Assembly (NCBI GenBank): GCA_023974075.1
Contig: CM043800.1
Span: 31,466,452 to 31,530,451 of the forward strand
Source: Chaenocephalus aceratus
Taxonomy: Eukaryota; Chordata; Actinopteri; Perciformes; Channichthyidae
Direction of reading: 5' to 3'
DNA: 64,000 nt
The translations under genes were made by a program, and so were the position numbers. Positions 1 to 34,756 of the stretch are shown here, piece by piece. The notes beneath the pieces are model-generated. The model saw only the letters and a list, made by a program, of their open reading frames with translations, had not been told where the DNA came from and made no database searches. Positions within the stretch are counted from its first letter, which is position 1. Every line of letters begins with the position of its first letter.

Positions 1-6
1 GAGAGG

Positions 7-41
<35 letters not shown>

Positions 42-75
42 GAGGGGAGAGAGAGAGGAGAGGAGAGAGAGAGAG
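1..75. repeat. (GA)n simple repeat at the window edge
   Basis: The first ~75 bases are almost pure GA/GGA. This is a purine-rich simple repeat that probably continues outside the window. Confidence 0.9.
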
Positions 76-1522
76 GACTGCTGTGTATTTTCTAATGTTT
101 TTCATGATTGTACGTTGTAGAGAGCCCCCCCCCCTTTACAGGGGGACTGTATGTAGGACTGTTGTAAAGATACCATGCTCTAACTTGGATGACAATTGAC
201 AACAAATGGTAAAGAAAAATGCATTCGAGCAATATTTCAAAAGTAATTGAAGATATTATATTTACAACAGTTCAATTATATCAGTTAAAATAATAATATT
301 TAAAAATTGTGTGCAGACTTACATAGGTTCCTGTTTAGGTTTCAAGTAGACAATCATGCCTGTTGTAACAAATTGTAATTAGGGAGCAATGTGTCCTCTT
401 TTTCAAACTTTACAATATAAATAGAAACCAGTCTAAAGGCAGAGCTATGTCCTGACAAATGATGGTATTATAATACCGAAGCTTACCATTGGCAGAGGGC
501 CAAAGAAAGGAACAATTAATAAAATATGTTGTGCCTAATTGCACTGTTGTGGTTTAATAAGGATCAATAAATAAATGAAAGAAATCGCCGGGCACTTTTG
601 GGAATAATGATTCCTTTCTCATGTATCATGCTAGAGTGTGGGACGTCGCCTAAATGGAAGTTTAAATCATTTATTTCTTCTTTTTTTGGAACAAACCAAT
701 TTTCGAACATATAATACATTTGGAGTATGATTTATACCGATTATAGTGAATGGCTGCAATGTCGTTCTTGCAACAAAACTGGAACCAAAACAGAAACGGG
801 TCCAAGGAGTGAAGAAGAAGCAGAGCAGATTAGTGATGGTCAGAGCAGGCAACACATCAATGCACCATGAACGTCTTTGAAGTGAAAGGTTGATGCTCAG
901 ACTGAAAAGGTCTCATAGCAACAATAATGGCCAAAGAACAAAAACAACCCAAGGCAGTAGAGGTAAAGAAAACGATAAAAAACAAAATGCCCTTCGAGTG
1001 AGCCTCCTGTCTGATAAAAAAATCTTTCTTGCTTTGAGAGACATGTATATGCTAAGATAATGTTAAGAATAATGGTTTCTCCCAATGAATTCATTTTAAA
1101 ATGACCTTGGTTACGCTTTTCTCATCTTTTATCGAAAAAGCTGCCGTTGTTTCGGTGAGATGTGTTTTCAAATGACTGCAGCACGTCCTACATTAACTCT
1201 TTTGAAGGACAACACAACAACACATTGAGGGAAGTGCAAAGGCTCAAATTCAGACTTATCCTCCTTTATAATGGATTTACTTTACACTTGTCGTCTTCAT
1301 GATATTACCCGACCTTAAAGTCCCCCTCCCCTCACAAACATGTGATTTTCTTATTGTTGCTTGACGTGGATGTCTAACTTTCACTGTGTTACGTTTGACA
1401 TATAAGACTGTTTTCACATTCATATGAAAAACGTTTCTCTGTGCTAAAAATATTGTCTTAAAAATGTCTTGAGGATATTTTAAGCTTCTTGTAGTTTTCC
1501 TAAAAATCATCTTGAGTCAGGA
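76..1522. other. Intergenic, no gene recognised
   Basis: The stretch is AT-rich. The short open frames here lack splice context, coding bias or recognisable motifs. Nothing supportable was seen. Confidence 0.6.
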
Positions 1523-1525
1523 TTA

Positions 1526-1872
1526 CAGTACGTCTACACGGCAGCATTGCGTGCTTCAACCGATACGCTTCCCATTCACTTTGAATGGGGTGACGTCACG
1601 CTTTGCCGAACTGCATTGTGGTTCCGTCGCGTCTCTTTGCCTCCGTCGCGTCTCTTTGCCTCCGTTGCTCGCTTCGAAAGTTTAGAAAAGTTTAACTTTT
1701 CAAGCATCGACGGAAGCGCCAGCCAATCAAATCATATGCCAGTACAAGCGCTAGCCAATCAAACCACGTGCTTGTGTGTCCAGGGCGGGAGATTAATGTG
1801 ATTGGTTGTTGGTTGCACGCCAGACACGCCCAGCAGCAAGCTTCAACGCAACGCTGCCGTGTGGACGTACCG
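1526..1872. mobile_element. Harbinger-like MITE
   Basis: The two ends form a ~25-bp inverted repeat: CAGTACGTCTACACGGCAGC at the left, and its near-complement at the right, ending GTGTGGACGTACCG. Both sides are flanked by TTA (1523-1525 and 1873-1875), which fits the 3-bp TWA target duplication of PIF/Harbinger elements. The inside has no coding capacity. It holds two tandem copies of a 19-bp unit (tccgtcgcgtctctttgcc, about 1624-1661) and two AGCCAATCAAA segments. Assignment to Harbinger rests on the target duplication and inverted ends only. Confidence 0.65.
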
Positions 1873-1875
1873 TTA

Positions 1876-3656
1876 CAACAAAGAAGCTTCACTTCACCTT
1901 CAAACAACAACAGAGCTTTAATGTGAAACTCTACCTGATAAAATCACTCACATTTAGTCTGATTGCCTAAAACCGTACTTTTGAATTAACATATATTTCA
2001 CTTACTCCCCAAAACGCATGGTTAAGGAAAAGAACATTTTGAGTAATGCAGAGGATAAGGGATGCTCCGAAGCACGGCCATCATGTCAACTAATATTCTC
2101 TTTAATGAGCCTTATGTTTAAATGTAATTGTACAAAATGACAAAACCTTCTCAGTAAGGTAATGTGGTGGAAAGTCAGATGATGGTGGCTGGGTTGGAAA
2201 CTTCTCCAATTATTTTCAGTAACAATGAAGCATTGTGCTCCTTAAAGCTAACCTTAATCGTAGTTCAACTTTCCCAATCCAACCAAACGTATTGAAACTC
2301 AATGTATACAGAAGGAACGGCTAAGAAAGCTGCGCATTATCCTGCTTACTACACAGCTACGTACTAAATAAACCAGCGACTTGACCCGTAATATTGATTT
2401 CAGATTCATTTTATTGATTTAAAAAGGACGGTTTTGCTTCAGCTCAGAAAAAATGGTCTGCTCTGCTGCGTGACGGCTGGAGCTGCAGCAGCGAGCCTTT
2501 AAATGACGGCGGCACTGATCGAGGTTTTCCATCCAATAACTGTCCAAGTCTCTTCACATTTTCTTTTCCATTAACCAGTCTTTTAAACGCTGCCTGAGCC
2601 AACACTGTTTTCCCGTTAATGTTTACTTCCTGTCTGTCTTCTGTTGACTTCTCTGATGTCCAGCGCTCTGCTCTTTACCTTCCTTTTTATTCCCTTTATT
2701 GGGGATATTTGAGCCATTGTGAATCCGAAGTTTTGTGCTTTTCAAAATACAAAGTTAGATATATTGAAATATTATAAAAAAATACTGAAGTACCCTTGAT
2801 CAGAGCGTCCTCCGTAGCAGTGGTATGCCAGAAAAAAATAGCAGACTACTGGAATGTCCAAATTGACCAATCACAATCAATGAATATTCAACTAAGCTTT
2901 GTAATATGAAATTCATTTTTAATGTGTTAAATTAAAGGACCCCGTCCACAGTATTTCAGAGCTCATCTTTTAAAGGTGAGCAACATGGTTTTACCCGAAC
3001 AAAAGGGAACAAAGTGAGCCACAGCCCAGCTGCTTTTCTGATGCTGCCGGTCACTAGAACCTTCATTTGGTTTGCACAGATTCACATTCATTATGAAAGG
3101 AGCAACGTCTCATTTGAGTGTGGAGAGACGTAACATTGCTCAGGAATTCACAAAGGGAAACACAGTCGGTCTGAGAAAATCAATGCCGTTAGAGAAGCGA
3201 GTTTATATTCTAATTATTCAGAATAAACCAGAAGAGGTGATGTGTTTTTGACTTAAAATGAAAATGAAACATAAAAGCTATGTAATTACAAACATATCCT
3301 CCTACTCATTTTGAATTAAAGAGATCTTAAAATACTCATTCTGTATATCAACACTTATCGTCACTGCAGTAGTTATTTCTCTTTATGTTGTTTTGCTCTT
3401 CACGTTATGACCTCTGCCTTCAGACAATTAGCTGATGCAACTGTCAATCAACCCATCTCAACTTCATCTGTCCACACTGTGCCTCAGGCTGGGACTCTGG
3501 TCCGTCATCCATTATTCTGTCACACACGTTTCAAAATGCATGTATGGTCTAACAGGAATAACTTTAATAACCATGTTGTGCACTCCTGGCCAAAACAAAC
3601 ATAATATATTCAGTAAATTAAACACAATATGGTGCAAAAACATAAATCCTAAACTA
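1876..3656. other. Intergenic, no gene recognised
   Basis: No coding exon, RNA gene or clear repeat boundary was found. A GC-richer patch near 2445-2520 has no consistent reading frame. Confidence 0.5.
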
Positions 3657-3773
3657 CACTGAAAAAAACCCTGAAACGTTGACTTTAATTAAATGTATAA
3701 TGTCAACATAATACAGTCGGTGAAACCTGAGATAAAACATTTAATTAAAGTCAACGTTTCAGTCTTTTCAGTG
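3657..3773. mobile_element. Small palindromic MITE with TA target duplication
   Basis: The element begins CACTGAAAAAAACCCTGAAA and ends with the near-complement TTTCAGTCTTTTCAGTG. The arms include a perfect inverted stretch, CTGAAACGTTGACTTTAATT with its complement, so the 117-bp unit can fold into a long hairpin. TA dinucleotides flank both ends (3655-3656 and 3774-3775). This is typical of Tc1/mariner-type or similar TA-inserting MITEs. Confidence 0.8.
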
Positions 3774-3775
3774 TA

Positions 3776-4628
3776 TGAAGCTGGATTAGATTGATGTCAT
3801 GTGTTGTGTTTAATTAATAAAAAAAGTAATATTGTCTTATTTCCTGTAATATTTCCAATCTCTTGTTATGTTCTCACACTTCAGTACCCTATAGTTTGTT
3901 CATTATGAGCGGACCTCTCCGTCCTGATGCCCTTTCTCCTCTTATTCTCCCTTCAATAACATCGACAAGCCTTCATTGGTCCATCTTTTCCTCTTATCTC
4001 CTCCTCCTCCCGAGTCTAATCTCCTGTTTCTCCTCCTCTATAGCTCCTCCGGAGACTCTTGACAGGTCTATTACATCCTTGGCCTCATCTGCCCCCCAAC
4101 TAACTTGAAAAAATAAACAACAGAAGACTCCTACAAATGTTACCCTCCACTCCACTGGCCAGCGATAAATCTTTAATTTCTTTTTACTGAGCGCCAGGAA
4201 TGAGTCGCAGCCTCTGGGAATGATGTGGATGTTCGGCTGCAGTATAATCAGCTCTCTGCAGAGTTTGGGGCAGAAATTATTCACAGTTGTCTCACACTTC
4301 TCAACCCTCGTTTCTACTCTCTATCACTCCCAGAACTTCTTATGTTCTCGTTTTCCGCCCGTTTTTTAACAAGCAACCAGTGACTTTTTGAAGAGAAATC
4401 AAATTGCATGGCTGTGTACGTCAAGTTACACAAGATAGGAAATACACCAAGGGATCACAAGTTTGTTTTTTATTTTGCCCAAAGAATGCCAATGCACCTC
4501 TATTGGAGCAATCAAGCAATGAACGACAGTAACGTCTTCGTATGGCTATAATACACAGTAAATCAGCAGCCTGTGCAGAGCCATGACATCACTTATAATG
4601 AAAAGGGTGATTTGTGATACCTCATTCT
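3776..4628. other. Intergenic, pyrimidine-rich patch only
   Basis: A CT-rich stretch at about 3920-4060 creates overlapping open frames on both strands by composition. No splice-supported exon was found. Confidence 0.5.
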
Positions 4629-4636
4629 ACACCTAT

Positions 4637-5082
4637 AGGGCTGTGCAATTAATCGTATTTTAATCGCAATTACGATTTGGCCTGCCACAATTACGAAAAC
4701 AACATAATCGAAAAAAATATATTATTTTGTAGGTTGTGACAGTGCACTGCAACATATTTGATCTCGTTTATTTTGGTCTAATTATTTTTTATTTATCATA
4801 TTTATATATGATTAGTAGCTTTTGGAAGGGCGCTCCAAAATATTTGTTGATCTTGTTTATTGGTATTTATTATTTTGATATTATGTATTTAAAGCGTTTT
4901 GTCAGTTTAATTATACGTTCAGGGTAATCAAAAGATACTGTTCAAATTATTATTTGTATTTGTTTTAAAGTTCAATAAATGGATGTTTTCAAAGTCAATG
5001 AATAATCGTATTTAATAATTGTGATATCAATTATTGACCAAAATAATCGTGATTATGATTTTTGCCATAATCGCAGAGCCCT
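4637..5082. mobile_element. hAT-type MITE (AGGGCTGTGCA ends)
   Basis: The element starts AGGGCTGTGCAATTAATCG and ends with the near-complement ATAATCGCAGAGCCCT. The flanks ACACCTAT (4629-4636) and ACACCTAC (5083-5090) match at 7 of 8 positions, as expected of an old 8-bp hAT target duplication. The interior is AT-rich and rich in ATCG motifs. It contains no transposase. Confidence 0.75.
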
Positions 5083-5223
5083 ACACCTACAGTAATTAGT
5101 GGGTGACAAGGGGAGGAGTAAAAGAAAAAGTCACACCTTCACATAATTAAACACAGGGTACCATGCGTCAAATCAAGTTAAATTGAGATAAGAGACAGTG
5201 GATTGTTTGCTTTAATCGTTAAC

Positions 5224-5696
5224 TTAAAAGTGGCCTATCATGGCTATATTTGAATAATATATTGTAGGGCCATACCTATATAAAACATGTCTGTGAAGTT
5301 TTTTAGATCATGCATTTTAGCCATGGCTTATTTCGCTCTATTTGCTCTTTTTTAGCCCTGTTTTTGCAAGGGCTGATTCTTTGAGAAGTCTTCTTCGCTG
5401 CTTTTGTGGCAGACTACAGCGCCACCTACAGGCCTGGCATGTACTACAGCATATTCAGCGCTTTTGAACGGCAATGGCCATGCCTGTCTCCTCCTGATAG
5501 GTGGAAAGTTGCCCATATAGGCGGAGCTCCTTGTTTTCTGACGTTTTTCAAATCCGTTTTTTGGGAAGTGGGGTACGGAGGAAAAGAGAGAGGGTTGTGT
5601 TTTCTGACACTTGGTGAGTTCCTGACACACCGGGGACACATATTCATGTATAAAAGACGTACAAAAGTGCATTTTGCATGATAGGTCCCCTTTAAA
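5224..5696. mobile_element. Teleost MITE with GGCCTATCATG ends
   Basis: The left end CTTAAAAGTGGCCTATCATG matches the inverted right end CTTTAAAGGGGACCTATCATG. The overlapping 91-106 aa open frames on both strands inside it (about 5350-5740) are explained by the element and are not host genes. The exact boundaries are approximate because no clean target duplication was found. Confidence 0.65.
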
Positions 5697-5699
5697 GTG

Positions 5700-7430
5700 C
5701 AGGCTAGATATTGAGACTTACAATAATCATTCAGCTCCATCTAAACCTCTCCTAGGGATAGTGATCTGCCACCGAAACGATAAAAGAGATGAGAATAGAT
5801 GCAGAGGAATACAAAGAGGATGTGAGGATCCACTCTGTGATATGATAAATGCCCTCTCTTTGAATAACGTCTTCCTGATTGGATGATTAATAGAATAGAG
5901 AGGGAATCATTTGATTACCAAGTCACACACGAGAGTCCTCCACCGGAGGCGACACTTCAAACCTACCCCAAACATCTTTTATTCAAGAAGCAATTTTTGC
6001 ATCTCCTCCATCTTTTTTTTTTTAAATGAGAGACTGCAGCTTTTGGAAGTCAGTTCCAAGTGATATGCGCAGATTTGAAATTAAATCACCACAGGAATTG
6101 AAATAACACACAACTGTTAAGGCTCTAAAGTGCCTCACTGGTGTGTGTGGAAAACAGGTGGATAACAGCAAAAAAAGTGTGTTTAGGTTTTGAATTAGTA
6201 CTTGAAGTAAGAATTTGTTCTCGTAACAGCTGGTAGAAAAAACATTTAAATGTCATTATTAGGGCTGGCTGTTATTTGCACACTTAACCACATGTCTAAT
6301 TGTCAAATAGGTTCATTCTGCTCTTTGATATCTCACATTTCAGTCCATTGAATTTCAATATGTTTTATTTAACTGAGCTTCATTTCCTTAAAGAAATCCT
6401 CCAAGCCAAACTTCGCAGCCCTTTGGCCACCAGAGTGTATCACAAATGAGAAACTTCATTAAACCATTAGTTTATTTGACCAGAATGGAGGCAAGATGAT
6501 TTCACTGCATCATTACGATGGAGCCTAGAGGACAGCTATGTGATGTAGACCATGTTTTATTGGAAATCTGTAAAAGAGCATAGGCGATTTTTGTGCATGA
6601 CGGTATAACTGGAATATCTCCACAGAAACATCATCAGATTAAGGGGAATTATAAGGACATAATAGGACATTAGAACTTTCAATGAATTTAAGTGTCAGAG
6701 GTGAATTAACTTAGCTTTAGGTTTTGTTAAATGTGAAAACATAATCATTCAGTCACATTAACACCTTTTAGTCACATACAGTATTTAAGCTAAACAAAGC
6801 TTTGCTCATTTACTTCACCTCAGTCTATCCTTTTTATGCACATGCTACCGATTTATCTTGAAAAAAGGCAATAACAACACAGAATATAGGTTCATGTTGT
6901 TTTTATCCATGGTTTTATTGTATAGGAATTATGTTTTGGTTATCAGCTATTGTTGGTTTGAGCCATACACCAACAATATGTTAGTGACATCTGTATACAC
7001 TAGTTGTACATTTTAGATCTAGGTCTATTATTTGTCATTGACATGTTTAGTTAACTATAAATCATATATTGTCATCTGAAATCATCTGCTTCTGTGTTTT
7101 TCCTATGGCCTAAGACCTATTTTTGAGTGGCCATATTTCGAAATTATTGTAGTTTTAAATCGTAAAATGTATTTTCCATTTCACAAATAACTAATTTCAA
7201 ACACACACGGTCATTAACACTGCCATGTTTTATTTTGCACCAACAGAAACTTCTCAATTCTTCCAAAAGCACAACAAAACCCCTCATTAAAAGGTGTGAA
7301 AGTTACAGTATAGCAACAAGTCCCCTTACTGACTGAACATTACCTACTACGAGTTTATCTCTAATAGACTAAGCAGAAGTCCCACATAGCAATTACACTC
7401 TGCATTTTCAACCTCTATTTTTTTAAGCGT
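5700..7430. other. Intergenic, no gene recognised
   Basis: The sequence is AT-rich with no supported exon or repeat boundary. Confidence 0.5.
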
Positions 7431-7443
7431 TTGAAACACTTAC

Positions 7444-7700
7444 CCTTTCCCGGCAGAGCTGCTCAGATCCAGGTCCTCTCAGGAACAACACCGGTGTCTG
7501 TCAGGCTGCTGCCTCCCATCTCGCAATTTACTGCCGAATCTCCCACCTTGACCTCTGGCAGGACGTCTGTGAACGGTCCACGCACACACTTGGGCACACA
7601 CACATATGCACTCGTTAAGTCCCCGCTGTCAGTCGGTTTCCCTACTCGCGGTGTCCAGCGCGAGAGGCTCGCACGAGGAGGAGGATGGAGATAGTTGGAG
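7444..7700 (-). other. Candidate minus-strand 5' UTR first exon
   Basis: On the minus strand this GC- and CpG-richer stretch ends in a strong splice donor, GGGAAAGGG followed by GTAAGTG at 7443-7437. The only ATG frame in its last 120 bases is about 18 codons long and closes before the donor. The stretch would therefore be a leader exon rather than coding. No matching downstream exon could be recognised between here and position 1, so the coding part would lie outside the window. It could equally be a CpG-rich non-transcribed patch. Confidence 0.3.
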
Positions 7701-9073
7701 ATTGGAGAACATTAAAGGAGGTTGGTTTCGCGCAGTTTCTGTTGTTTATACTTGGAGAAGAAGAAATAATCGTCGAAGAAGAACTACTGCTACGTTATTG
7801 GCTGTGATGGAGCCAGTTATATTTCACGTATGGGAGATAGGCTATGCACAAAGTGAACGGTTCGACATATTTACATCGGGGAGAGTAAGATAAATAATAG
7901 ACTCCTCTAGTCAAATCTCTACCAAAAACCACACTTTCCAATAACAGGTATCAATTAATATTAATCTGCTACTCAAAACATTTAAATAGAGAAAAAAGAA
8001 ACAGGAATTATATTAACATTTTCCAGGGAAAAACACGACATATCTAACAATATCCTAAAAAAACCTCTACCTCTAACTGAAGTGGAAACAGATTACTTCC
8101 ATTTATTTCATAGTAGGCTTAAGCTAAAAACGTGACTATTGCCATTAGGGTATGACGGGGTGATTTCCCTGAAAATAAATAAAACGTAACTTCTCCTCAT
8201 TTACACACACAATGTATTTAATGCAGTTTTAATAGTTTGATTACATTTCTTTAGCAAGTTCACTTTAATAGAAAGCAATAAGCAGAGTATCAGCTGTAGA
8301 ACCTTTGCCTGATATTAAGGCTCTGATGCAATTTTCTGAAATGTGTTATACGTTTTTTAATTTACTGTGATGGTAATTCCTGTAATAGCAACATCTAAAA
8401 TAAAAAGATAGTCTCCAGAGATGTTATAGCCTACTATGGACTTGAACAGAAGTAAATGAGTCCATGTGGCAAATCTGATTTCAAATACACCAGGCAATAA
8501 GATTGTCAAAGCTGTCAGTACTTGCAATAAATCATAAAGAAATCTCAGTGGCATAGTCCTGCAAGCTGGCGATGCTAACCATTACTGATAGCTGGGGCCA
8601 AAGGGAAAAGCAGAAAGAAAAATAAGAAACTGATTTAGAAAAGAAAAAAGAAAAGATATTCAACATGAGAGCAAAGCATTGGCCTAAGAAGCTTTTGCTG
8701 AGAATTATCTGGGAAGGTCAGCACGACTACATACACAATATTTACTGATTAAGACAACTTCTTAGCGCTTTGATTGAGTAAACACATTATTTAAAACCCA
8801 TGTATAAGTGCAACACATAAGTGATGGGATATTACAGATGAAACTACCCAGCAGTATGTAATTGACCCCCGTCACCAGCTGCAGATCTACAGTGGTATGT
8901 ACATAATGCATCAATTAATAAGATATGTTTTGTACTAAACTGAAATGTCTTTCTTCATAATACATCCCATTACCTTTTTTATATTTGTAATAGAAATAGT
9001 TTGGTTTGTGTACTACCATTTTGATTTCCATGGGGACTGCATGGTTTTGTACAATGGTTTTTTAGGGGTAGGG
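7701..9073. other. Intergenic, no gene recognised
   Basis: This lies upstream of the candidate leader exon. Apart from AT-rich sequence nothing supportable was seen. Confidence 0.45.
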
Positions 9074-9508
9074 TTAAAGGGGTCCTAATATGCTTTTGGG
9101 GGTTTTCCCTCTCGTGCTATATAGGTTTTGTGCATTTGAATGGTCTGCAAGCGCTAAAAATCCCAAAGTTCCTCAACCCCCCAGTATTATGCCTCAATCC
9201 CTATCCTTTGTTAACTTCTTCAACATAGTGACATCACTGCGTAACACTCACGCTTCTATTGGCTAGCGCTGCAACAAACTGTGTGTGATTAGCTTAGGGG
9301 CGGGACATCTCTTACGGTTGACCAATCACAACAGAGCCGGCTAGCTAACCAATCAGAGCAGACTGGGCTCTGGTTTCAGACAGAGGGTGAAAAGAGGTGC
9401 TGCAGCACAACAAATCAAGACCATTTTGAAGAATAAAGCATGGAAACATTTCACAATAGAGGCACTACATAAAGTTATGAAACCTGAAGATGAGCATAAT
9501 AGGGCAAC
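9074..9508. mobile_element. Teleost MITE-like repeat (GGTCCTAATATGC ends)
   Basis: The left end GGGGTCCTAATATGCTTTTG is roughly inverted at the right end (GAGCATAATAGGGCAA). The interior has the 'cttttgggggttttccct' and 'ttgtgcatttgaatggtctgc' segments seen in a widespread fish repeat. A related copy begins at about 20,442. It has no coding capacity. Confidence 0.6.
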
Positions 9509-11628
9509 TTGGTGCCATTGGGTCTGCTTCATTTGAATTTGCAGGAGCATCTGTACTCTGCAGGGACACATTTTAACCTTTAACTTGATCTAGTCAGTCT
9601 ATTCATTAATGCTTAACTACATTGAAATCCAGTGTGAATAACCATTCAATAAACATGTTTGTTATACAGTATCATGACAATGCTGGGTGACAGAGTAAAG
9701 AGAACATCTTGTGTTGGCTTACTTTGGGCTGAAAGATATCAGATAAAAGCTGAGAAACATAGCCCGCAGTTCCTTTTAGAAGTGTTCCCATTTCATTGTC
9801 TCAAAGCATTCAATCAAAGTAGATTTAATGTGGAGTTTATTCACAAGGACAAATACCTTTGACAGCTTAAGTGAAATTAATTAGAAATATAAAATATGAA
9901 TGACTTCTTTGAAAAATACCCCCCGACCACCACCACCACTGAGTCAGTACTGTAGGAAGATCCTGAGATTAAATAGAGAATATAAGATTAAATAACTGAA
10001 ATCTTTTTTTTTTTTAAAACATCAAAAAATAATCTATCCGTGCAAGACATCTACTGTACATACAAATTGAAAGATTGACATTACAATTGACTTACACAGG
10101 GTGCCGGTGATAATGAGGATTACATCTACAAAGTCAAACAATGTTTGGCTATTTTAGCAGTCATCCAAGGTCATTGCTGAATTTCACAGGAGACATAAAA
10201 ATGCAATGAGCAAGGAATACATCTGACAGGAAGTGATCATGGTGACAAGAATAAGATGGGACAATTTGAAAGCAGCTCACCCTCTCTGCCATCTTTACAA
10301 CCAAACTGCATTTAAATGAAATATGGCAATGTATCAGGATGATGCCATAAGCTGCTGTAAATTCTCTTGCTTCAGGTCCTAAATGGATTGGACCTTGCAC
10401 TATACCTCTTATTGGGAAGCACCAGGTGCAAGGCAGCCCACATTTCTCTCCTGTGTGTGAATTATCAAGAAGAAAAATAAAACAGTCTGATCCTTGGCTA
10501 CTCTAAAAAGGCATCCAAACCTTTCCATCTTTCCTGCAGCCTCTCTCCTCGCAGCCCTCCCCATCTCCCCATCTCACGTCTACTTTCCAGCTTTCTAATC
10601 CCCTTGACTGAAGAGCAGAAGACCCGGTGGCTCCGGGGCACAAAACAGGACGAGAAGTAAATTGAAGAGAGAGGAGAAAGCGTCTCAAGAGAGAAGCAGA
10701 GTGCCTCTCGAGCTGCAGCCACAGAGAGGGAGGGATAGGAAGGGACGAGAGCAGCCAAGTGCAAAGACAGTTAGATGAATAATTATGAGAGAAATACCTT
10801 TCATTAAAAACCAATTTCTTTATTTTGACAAAATAATTAAGTAGCATAAGAACAAAAACAAGTTAAAGAGACTTAAATTGCTTCGGAAAAGCAGACGGTA
10901 AGCTCGACAACTCTTCTTCTTGTCTTAAGAAGCATTAAGGAAATCTCGAGTGACGCAAAACACTGACGTCTGTTTTGCATCCTCACATCTGTCCATTTCT
11001 TCTAATATTCATTCCATGAACATGACTCACAAAACAAATTACAAACTCAAGCATTATCAAGCATTGACACAGAGAAATCCATCACTTTCCAAATCATGGC
11101 TTTTAATAAAATAAAGGAGAAAAACAAACTCCAGTATTTATTTATTGTTGTAGAATACTGTTTCCTGATCTCTGCATTTGGAAGCTGCAGCAATAGAACA
11201 ATGGCACTTTTCTTCAGCTGACTTTCACTGCTGGTTTCATAATGGTCTCCCCGCTTACCCAAGTCAGAGTGTTATCAGTGCTGCTGGCAGTGAGGACAGC
11301 GGGTCATTTATTTCCAGAGTCTGAGGTTCTTGAGGTGAGCAGCAACAAACTGCATCACAGTAACAGAGGACTCAAGAGTGTGTGTGCTTTGTCCACGAAG
11401 AAAGTGCGCCTGACACGACACTGATGAAGAAGATGTCCCCTTCTGGCCAAGCTAAAACTAACAACCTTGAACTAAAAAGCTAACCATGAATCTAAACCTT
11501 ATCCTAACATTACACACCACATTTTAAAATATTCTTCTCCCATCTTAGCGGAAAGCAAGGAACATCAGGGTTGAAGCCGTTTCATGATGGCCAGTAGAAA
11601 GTGTAAAAGCATTAATGAACTGTAGTTG
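9509..11628. other. Intergenic downstream of xrcc1
   Basis: A purine/pyrimidine-biased patch at 10,500-10,750 yields overlapping frames up to 114 codons. These have no splice context and low-complexity composition. Nothing else supportable was seen. Confidence 0.5.
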
Positions 11629-11634
11629 TTTATT
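11629..11634 (-). promoter_or_regulatory. Candidate xrcc1 poly(A) signal
   Basis: AATAAA lies on the minus strand 114 bases past the xrcc1 stop codon. It is the first such hexamer downstream and would give a short 3' UTR. Confidence 0.55.
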
Positions 11635-11747
11635 GCTTGTCTCTCAGGAAGCTGCAAATCAGAAGAAAGAAAAACCGTTGCTCCATTGTTCAGGAAACTG
11701 AGTGTAAGTGTGTCTGCTCATCTGTGTGTGTACGTACAGGATATTGT

Positions 11748-32357
<20,610 letters not shown>

Positions 32358-33367
32358 GTTGTTGATTCTTGACAGGTTGAATTAGCTAATGTGATGTTAA
32401 ATAAACCAACTGAGCGCTGCGTAACCACTAAACGCTATGTTAACCAATTAAGAAGATATAAAGCACAAGATGTCCTTCAAGCTGCTGTAAATGTAGCCTT
32501 CAAAATGTAATTAAATTGACTTAAAGTTTAAGTCAGATATACTGTTGGATAACGTGATAGCATGCTAGCAAACAATAGGCGGAGTGAACTTTCCCTGAAT
32601 AGCCTGGTGGTTTTATCAAACATAAAATAATGTTACGCACAAATTCTGAATCGGTTATGTACTTGACACATAGCCAGTCATGTTGGTATTGCATCTAACA
32701 TTACAAAACATATATGGATGGATTTAATTTGAGATATATATACGTGGAAGCGAACTCATATTCCCACCAAAAGCCCGGCCTGTGTCGTCCTGTGACGCAA
32801 TCCTCTAAAACAGCATTTTCATCCAATCAGAGCTTTCGGTTCTTCTTCTGCTGTTAAATAGCAGCACCGACATATTTATATCGCCACCAATCGTTCAGGA
32901 GCTGTACCGCAGTCAGACTAAATATCTTAAAATACTGTAGGCCTACCTACGCAGTTAAAGACATGATTCAAATGTATTACAAAAAAATAGAATAAAAAAC
33001 ATTAAACAATGACTCCTGTTCGTTTCCAGTCTTTGTTTAAGTGTTCTTGTAAGCAACACACTTTTTCATCTCCTCTCATGTAAGTAAAGTATGGAAGCCT
33101 TTTTACGCCAACATGATGGAAAAACAGATAATCTAACTATGGAAACAACCCTTGACAACAGAACATTTAGAAATCTATAAAAAGTGAAATCCTATATGTA
33201 AGTTAGATGTGAACTTTAAACTACAACAGTTTATGTATTGATCATGTATTTTTGTATGACTGTTCTAACAACAAATGCTTACCATTGTGTGTGAACGATG
33301 TGATAAATGGTTGCTCATAAAAAAGGCTCCTTTCCATTTAGCTTTTACAGTATCATGTCCTGTAGAG
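32358..33367. other. xrcc1 upstream region
   Basis: No coding exon was seen. A CCAAT box (within tccaatcaga at about 32,821-32,830) lies ~465 bases upstream of the xrcc1 ATG. It is the only promoter-like motif I would point to. The transcription start was not determined. Confidence 0.35.
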
Positions 33368-33800
33368 CAGCGGTTCCCAACCTGTGGGCCGCGGCCCCCT
33401 AGTGGTCCGCGAAGGCATTGCAAATAATTAAAAAAATGTAATTTCAATTATTTATTTATTTTTGGACATGCTTAAGACACAAACATGGACATAACAATAA
33501 CATATAGGAGATGAAAATCCCATCTCTCAGACAACAACAAAACAAAAACAGAAGAAATAAAGATACCACTTCAACATTTCACAAACATAAATAGGTTGAC
33601 AACCAAATACCACCAAAAAAACAACATGGCAAGCATATTTATTGCTTCCCTGGTGGGAGGGACTAAACGCAGGGAAACGACGCAAGTGAGGGACGCAAGG
33701 AATCCATGTAATCGACCTGAGAAGCAGCCAAGATGGCCGCCATGTGGTAAAGTCGGTCTCCATTGGCCAGCAGCGCGGGTGAGTCATCTAGTGTTTATAT

Positions 33801-34756
<956 letters not shown>

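Noticed and set aside
5352..5740. Frames of 91-106 codons on both strands
   Set aside because: They lie inside a MITE with inverted ends; no protein family seen.
7431..7893. Plus-strand frames of 87 and 95 codons
   Set aside because: They are composition-driven, without recognisable motif. The minus-strand donor is the stronger signal here.
10498..10847. Overlapping minus-strand frames of 88 and 114 codons
   Set aside because: They lie in a low-complexity purine/pyrimidine patch with two frames open at once and no splice context.
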